From: Flavobacterium sp.
GTDB lineage: Bacteria; Bacteroidota; Bacteroidia; Flavobacteriales; Flavobacteriaceae
Assembly (NCBI RefSeq): GCF_027490375.1
Contig: NZ_JAIXYH010000076.1
Coordinates: 1-64,000 of the forward strand
Direction: 5' to 3'
Length of the DNA: 64,000 bases
Part shown: positions 58,881 to 64,000 of the stretch, in pieces
Layout: each line of letters starts with the position of its first letter
Numbering within the stretch: the stretch's first letter is position 1
Translations under genes and position numbers: made by a program
Notes under the pieces: generated by a model
Databases searched by the model: none
What the model was told of the DNA's origin: nothing
The model's input: only the letters and a program-made list of their open reading frames with translations

Positions 58881-59140
58881 ACTTGCGTTTACTTGAGCAC
58901 GTTCCCCGCGGCCGCGATTGCAGTGGAAATACGTGCGTAGCAGCTGCGTGTGAAGGCTATTTGATTGAAGCGACCAACGGAAGCTGCAAGCAAATATTGC
59001 CGTAACCGCAACTTGCGTTTACTTGAGCACATTCCCCGCGGCCGCGATTACAGTGGAAATACGGGCGTAGCAGCTGCGTGTGAAGGCTATTTGATTGAAG
59101 CGACCAACGGAAGCTACAAGCAAATATTGCCGTAACCGCA
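58881..59140. repeat. 130-bp tandem duplication (2 copies, 4 substitutions)
   Basis: 58881-59010 and 59011-59140, each ACTTGCGTTTACTTGAGCAC...GCCGTAACCGCA. Confidence 0.95.
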
Positions 59141-59241
59141 ACTGCAAGCGCGGATTGCAACGTAAAGCGCGAAATGCCGCCCAAATAAAAACTATTCTGC
59201 CTTTTGATATCGGTGAAGAGTTACTCTGCAAATGCAATTCT

Positions 59242-60093
59242 CTAGCTTCTTTCGCAGTTCAACAAACGCGCCACCGAAAAATACAATTCTGGCAGCTGTG
59301 TTTTCAACTGTTCAGGCGATTCGAAAAAGTGCTCTACCAAAACCGCCAAAAACTCAAACTCGTTGGTTTTTGCATAATCGCGAAACAAAGCTGTTTCTTC
59401 AATCTTTTGCCTGTAGTCGTCTTGGGTTAGTAAAACCAATATGTTGTTGAAGTGTTTTCTAAACAAACGCGCGTTAGCATGCTGAAAGCGCATCGAATCG
59501 AAATGCAAAACGTGGGTAAACTCGTGTATGCCCAAATTCAAATTGTCGTTTTCAATTTCATGGCCATCTCGAAAATCTTCCCACGAAAACACCACCGATT
59601 TCGTGGCTGGGTTAAACTCGCCTTTGTGATAATCGTCGGAAACCGATGATGGGTACACGCTGGGATAAACCACAATACGTTCGAAGGATTTCGACAAAAA
59701 GTCGCGAAACCCAAATGTTAGCATCACATACGTCCCCGAAATCGTTAACGCCATTTCTTTGGTAATGCTGATATCGCGGCCGTGGATGCGGTACTGCTCT
59801 AAAAAGATAACCACCCGATGATTAAAAAACAATTGCTGCCGTTGGGTAAGTTGGTTATAAAACGGAATCGTATTTTGCAAAACTGCGCTGTCGGCTAAAG
59901 AGAGTTTCCGCAAACGCAACGCAAACCGCGATACCGGAATGCGATCGAAAAAATAACTGTGGAGCGAATCGTAAACTTCTCTAACGAAGTTATAAAACAG
60001 GAATAGAATCCATATGCCGAGAATAACGACAATTCCCATGATAAAATATTCCCCAACTGCTTCGTTTTTTTCCAACTGCTTCGTTTCTGGCAT
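59242..60093 (-). CDS. mtfA: zinc-dependent peptidase, MtfA family
   Basis: LGIHEFTHVLHFDSM zinc-binding motif; start may be 60039 instead. Confidence 0.85.
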   Translation of the reverse strand: MPETKQLEKNEAVGEYFIMGIVVILGIWILFLFYNFVREVYDSLHSYFFDRIPVSRFALRLRKLSLADSAVLQNTIPFYNQLTQRQQLFFNHRVVIFLEQYRIHGRDISITKEMALTISGTYVMLTFGFRDFLSKSFERIVVYPSVYPSSVSDDYHKGEFNPATKSVVFSWEDFRDGHEIENDNLNLGIHEFTHVLHFDSMRFQHANARLFRKHFNNILVLLTQDDYRQKIEETALFRDYAKTNEFEFLAVLVEHFFESPEQLKTQLPELYFSVARLLNCERS

Positions 60094-60100
60094 AAAAAAA

Positions 60101-60118
60101 GCTGCCCTAAGGCAGCTA
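60101..60118 (-). terminator. intrinsic terminator of infB
   Basis: Minus strand AGCTGCC-TTAG-GGCAGCT-TTTTTT, ending directly at the mtfA ATG. Confidence 0.8.
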
Positions 60119-60140
60119 ATATATCAAAATATACGTTTGA

Positions 60141-62927
60141 TTACTTCAACTTCTTACGTACGGCAACTTCTTGGAAGGATTCGATAATATCGTTTTGTTC
60201 GATATCGTTGAAACCTTTGATTTGAATACCGCAATCGTAACCTTTACTTACCTCTTTCACGTCGTCTTTGAAGCGTTTCAGGGCAATTAAATCTCCGGTA
60301 TGAACTACTACGCCGTCGCGAATAATACGCACTTTGTTGTTTCGGAAAATTTTTCCATCGGTAACCATACATCCAGCAATCGTTCCGACTTTTGAAATCT
60401 TGAACAATTCGCGGATTTCTGCTGTACCGGTAATTTCTTCTTTCATTTCCGGCGACAACATACCTTCCATCGCGTCGCGCAGATCATCGATTGCGTCGTA
60501 AATGATTGAGTAGTTACGGATATCGATTTCTTCTTTATCTGCTAAAGCACGTGCAGCACCTGCCGGACGTACGTTAAATCCGATAATAATGGCATCCGAT
60601 GCCGAAGCTAACATCACATCCGATTCGGTGATGGCACCAACTCCTTTGTGAATGATATTGATTTGAATTTCTTCAGTCGATAATTTCGAGAACGAATCGG
60701 AAAGTGCTTCCACAGAACCGTCCACGTCACCTTTAAGGATGATGTTCAATTCTTTAAACTGACCTAAAGCAATACGTCTTCCGATTTCTGCAAGGGTAAT
60801 GTGACGCTGAGTACGCACCGACTGCTCGCGCATCAATTGTGTACGTTTTGCAGCGATTGCTTTTGCCTCGCGTTCGTCTTCAAATACAGCAAATTTATCG
60901 CCCGCGGTTGGTGCACCGTCGAGTCCGAGAATAGATACTGGAGTCGAAGGTCCTGCAACGGTAACTACGTGTCCGCGTTCGTCGTGCATAGCTTTTACTT
61001 TACCGTGGTGTTTACCTGCGAGGATATAATCGCCTACGCGAAGTGTTCCGGTTTGCACCAAGATAGTTGATACATACCCTTTTCCTTTATCTAAGAACGC
61101 TTCCACAACAGTTCCTTGTGCGGTTCTAGCTGGGTTTGCTTTTAATTCTAAGATTTCAGCCTCAAGCAGTACTTTCTCTAAAAGTTCGTGAACTCCAGTT
61201 CCTACTTTAGCTGAAATATCTTGCGATTGGATTTTTCCACCCCAATCTTCAACCAATAAATTCATTCCGGCTAAACGCTCTTTAATTTTCTCTGGATTTG
61301 CGTTTGGCTTATCGATTTTGTTGATGGCGAAAATAATTGGTACACCAGCTGCTTGTGCATGCGAAATGGCTTCTTTGGTTTGTGGCATGATGTCGTCGTC
61401 GGCAGCAACCACAATAATAGCGATATCGGTAACCTGCGCTCCACGTGCACGCATCGCGGTAAACGCTTCGTGACCTGGTGTATCTAGGAATGCGATTTTC
61501 TGACCGTTTTCGAGTGTTACGCCGTAAGCACCAATGTGCTGGGTAATTCCACCCGATTCACCGGCAATAACGTTCTCTTTACGAATGTAATCAAGCAAGG
61601 ATGTTTTACCGTGGTCAACGTGACCCATAACGGTTACAATCGGCGCACGAGTTACTAAATCTTCCGGACGATCTTCAACAACTTCTAGTGTTTCTTCGAT
61701 GTCGGTAGTGATGAATTGTACTTCAAAGCCAAACTCATCGGCAACGATGGTTAGCGTTTCCGCATCCAAACGTTGGTTCATGGTAACCATGATTCCGAGC
61801 GACATACAAGTACCTATTACTTTTGTGATCGGCACGTCCATCATTGTCGCAATCTCACCTACAGTAACGAACTCAGTAACTTTTAGAATTTTGCTACCTT
61901 CTTCGATAGCTCTTTGCTCATCGTCTGATTTTTGTCGGTGGCTATCGCGCTTATCTCTTCTATACTTCGCTGCTTTGGATTTGTTTCCTTTTCCTTGCAG
62001 TTTTTCTAGCGTTTCGCGAATCTGGTTTTTAACTTCTTCTTCGGTAGGCTCAACTTTCGGTGTGATAGCCGGACGCTGTCCTTTAACAAAACCAGGACGT
62101 TGACCCGGTTTATTTTGTGCGCTATTTGGAACGATACGTTGCCCGCTTCCCATTCCGGGCTTAGCGCCTGGAGCTGGTGTTATGCGTTTACGTTTGCCTT
62201 TGTTCGGATCGTTCGACGCATCTGGTTTGGTATCTTCTTTTTTCTTTTTCGGTTTATTGAACTGAGAAAGATCGATTGTTTTTCCGGTGAAAGTAGTACC
62301 GCTAAGCTGCACATATTGCGTTTGAAAAGTCTCTTCAGCCGGAGCTGCAGGCGTTTCTGGAGTAGGCGTTACCACTTCTGGTGCTGCCGCAACTGGTTCA
62401 GGGGCAACAGGCTTAGGCGCTTCAACTTTTGGTTCTTCCTTAACAGGTTGTGGTGCCTCAACCTTTGGCGTTTCCACAGGTTTTGGCGCAGGTGCAACCG
62501 GTGCTGCTGGCGCAGGTGCAGGTGCAGCGGCGGCGGCAGGTTTAGGTTCTGGCTTTTTCGGATTTAAGTCGATGGTACCAACTTGTTTAATGGTTGGCGC
62601 ATTGGCTTTTGCCTTAATAACCTCTTGCTGCTGACGCAGTTTTGCTTCATCAGCTTTGCGCTTTTCCTCAATTTCGCGTTCGCGCTCTAAACGAAGGAGT
62701 TCTTTCTCCTTGCGTTTTTCTTCGCTTACTTCTTTTGAGGCTTCCTTGTTGGCTAAATCGCCGGCAAACTGTTTGTGCAAAATCTCGAATTCAGTATTCG
62801 AAATCTTGGCATTCGGATTTGCATCGATGGCAATTCCCTTTTCTTTCAAGAATTCAACAGCTCTATCTAGCGAGATATTGAATTCGCGTAAAACTTTATT
62901 TATTCTTATTACTCTTTCCTCAGACAT
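60141..62927 (-). CDS. infB: translation initiation factor IF-2
   Basis: [47 protein letters not shown]. Confidence 0.98.
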   Translation of the reverse strand: MSEERVIRINKVLREFNISLDRAVEFLKEKGIAIDANPNAKISNTEFEILHKQFAGDLANKEASKEVSEEKRKEKELLRLEREREIEEKRKADEAKLRQQQEVIKAKANAPTIKQVGTIDLNPKKPEPKPAAAAAPAPAPAAPVAPAPKPVETPKVEAPQPVKEEPKVEAPKPVAPEPVAAAPEVVTPTPETPAAPAEETFQTQYVQLSGTTFTGKTIDLSQFNKPKKKKEDTKPDASNDPNKGKRKRITPAPGAKPGMGSGQRIVPNSAQNKPGQRPGFVKGQRPAITPKVEPTEEEVKNQIRETLEKLQGKGNKSKAAKYRRDKRDSHRQKSDDEQRAIEEGSKILKVTEFVTVGEIATMMDVPITKVIGTCMSLGIMVTMNQRLDAETLTIVADEFGFEVQFITTDIEETLEVVEDRPEDLVTRAPIVTVMGHVDHGKTSLLDYIRKENVIAGESGGITQHIGAYGVTLENGQKIAFLDTPGHEAFTAMRARGAQVTDIAIIVVAADDDIMPQTKEAISHAQAAGVPIIFAINKIDKPNANPEKIKERLAGMNLLVEDWGGKIQSQDISAKVGTGVHELLEKVLLEAEILELKANPARTAQGTVVEAFLDKGKGYVSTILVQTGTLRVGDYILAGKHHGKVKAMHDERGHVVTVAGPSTPVSILGLDGAPTAGDKFAVFEDEREAKAIAAKRTQLMREQSVRTQRHITLAEIGRRIALGQFKELNIILKGDVDGSVEALSDSFSKLSTEEIQINIIHKGVGAITESDVMLASASDAIIIGFNVRPAGAARALADKEEIDIRNYSIIYDAIDDLRDAMEGMLSPEMKEEITGTAEIRELFKISKVGTIAGCMVTDGKIFRNNKVRIIRDGVVVHTGDLIALKRFKDDVKEVSKGYDCGIQIKGFNDIEQNDIIESFQEVAVRKKLK

Positions 62928-62968
62928 AAATTTATTTAAAGGTGTCCGTTGTGTTGTTGTTGTAGTTG

Positions 62969-64000
62969 TTAGTTGCTAAATTCTTCTCTCAGAATTTTAA
63001 ATACTTCGCGGATTGTTTCTTCTTCAAGATCCGTTCTGCGAACCAAGTCGTTAATGTCGTGTTTAAGTACGCTTCTTGCCGTATCAAGACCAATTTTTGC
63101 GAATTCGTCGATGATCCAGCCATCGATTTCATCTGAAAACTCTGTCAATTCTACGTCGTCTTCCTCGTCGGCAGCAACGCCTTCGCGAATTACATCAAGT
63201 TCGTAACCTGTAAGTAATCCCGCCAGTTTAATGTTGTGCCCGCCGCGTCCGATTGCCTTCGATACTTCATCTAACTTCAAGAAAACCTCGGCACGCTTGC
63301 TGTTTTCATCGATTTTAATCGACGAAACTTTTGCAGGCGAAAGGGCACGAGTAATATACAACTGCGTATTGGTTGTGTAGTTAATCACGTCGATGTTTTC
63401 GTTTCCTAATTCGCGAACGATACCGTGAATTCGAGAACCTTTCATACCTACGCAAGCGCCTACAGGATCGATTCGATCGTCGTAAGAATCCACAGCTACT
63501 TTTGCTTTTTCGCCCGGAATTCGCACTACATTTTTCACCATGATTAAACCGTCGAAAACTTCTGGTATTTCTTGTTCGAACAATTTCTCCAAGAATTTTT
63601 CAGAGGTACGCGACATGATAATTTGTGGCTTGTTGCCTTTCAATTCCACGCTTTCGATGATTCCACGTACGTTATCTCCTTTGCGGAAGAAATCGTTTGG
63701 AATTTGTTTTTCTTTTGGAAGTACGATTTCGTTTCCGTCGTCGTCAACTAAGATAACTACACGCGGACGAACGTGGTGTACTTCGGCAGTATAGATTTCA
63801 CCGACAAGATCTTTAAATTGCTTGTAAAGATTGGTGTTGTCGTGTTCGTGAATTTTTGAAATCAGGTTTTGGCGTAAAGCGAGAATAGCTCGTCTTCCGA
63901 GGTCGATTAGCTTCACTTCTTCGGAAACTTCTTCACCGATTTCGAAATCGGGCTCAATTTTACGCGCTTCAGTAAGGGTAATTTCTTCGTTTTCAAGATC
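62969..64000 (-). CDS. nusA: transcription termination/antitermination protein NusA (5' end outside window)
   Basis: [50 protein letters not shown]; reading frame stays open to the window end. Confidence 0.95.
   Translation of the reverse strand, partial: DLENEEITLTEARKIEPDFEIGEEVSEEVKLIDLGRRAILALRQNLISKIHEHDNTNLYKQFKDLVGEIYTAEVHHVRPRVVILVDDDGNEIVLPKEKQIPNDFFRKGDNVRGIIESVELKGNKPQIIMSRTSEKFLEKLFEQEIPEVFDGLIMVKNVVRIPGEKAKVAVDSYDDRIDPVGACVGMKGSRIHGIVRELGNENIDVINYTTNTQLYITRALSPAKVSSIKIDENSKRAEVFLKLDEVSKAIGRGGHNIKLAGLLTGYELDVIREGVAADEEDDVELTEFSDEIDGWIIDEFAKIGLDTARSVLKHDINDLVRRTDLEEETIREVFKILREEFSN

Noticed and set aside
58881-59140. CRISPR-like array
   Set aside because: Only two long copies directly adjacent, with no spacers and no cas genes.

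Overview
This window looks like a Flavobacteriales (Bacteroidetes) chromosome segment. It is densely coding and mostly ordinary core genome. No rRNA, CRISPR array, prophage or transposase gene was seen, and there is one tRNA (Asp-GTC, minus strand). Main blocks: (i) epimerase, dihydroorotase, glycosyltransferase and hemD; (ii) an inducible-mutagenesis type cassette made of a second, shorter DnaE, a DinB polymerase and a divergent XRE/S24 (LexA-like) regulator; (iii) a TonB-dependent outer-membrane protein and a DUF4407 protein; (iv) hemW-ruvC, a membrane protein/glycosyltransferase pair, DUF58 and trxA; (v) a replicative DnaE with an N-terminally fused DnaQ-like exonuclease; (vi) rpsP-rimM-trmN6, queG and ruvB; (vii) a complete Alternative Complex III plus cytochrome oxidase operon (actABCDEF-coxBA order); (viii) a galactan/galactose locus (GntR regulator, galM, two GH53, GH2, galK, galT, Na+/sugar symporter); (ix) mtfA, infB and nusA (cut by the window end). 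The most unusual signal is non-coding. I find a family of about seven structured intergenic elements that start with a GGGC-rich motif. All seven lie directly downstream of a gene and on the same strand as it. In the best-matched members the flanks are conserved while the central hairpin has a different sequence but stays self-complementary. Two copies of a 217-bp inverted-repeat-bounded MITE, a 161-bp MITE-like unit, a 130-bp tandem duplication and a repeated 18-bp palindrome occur in the same intergenic spaces.
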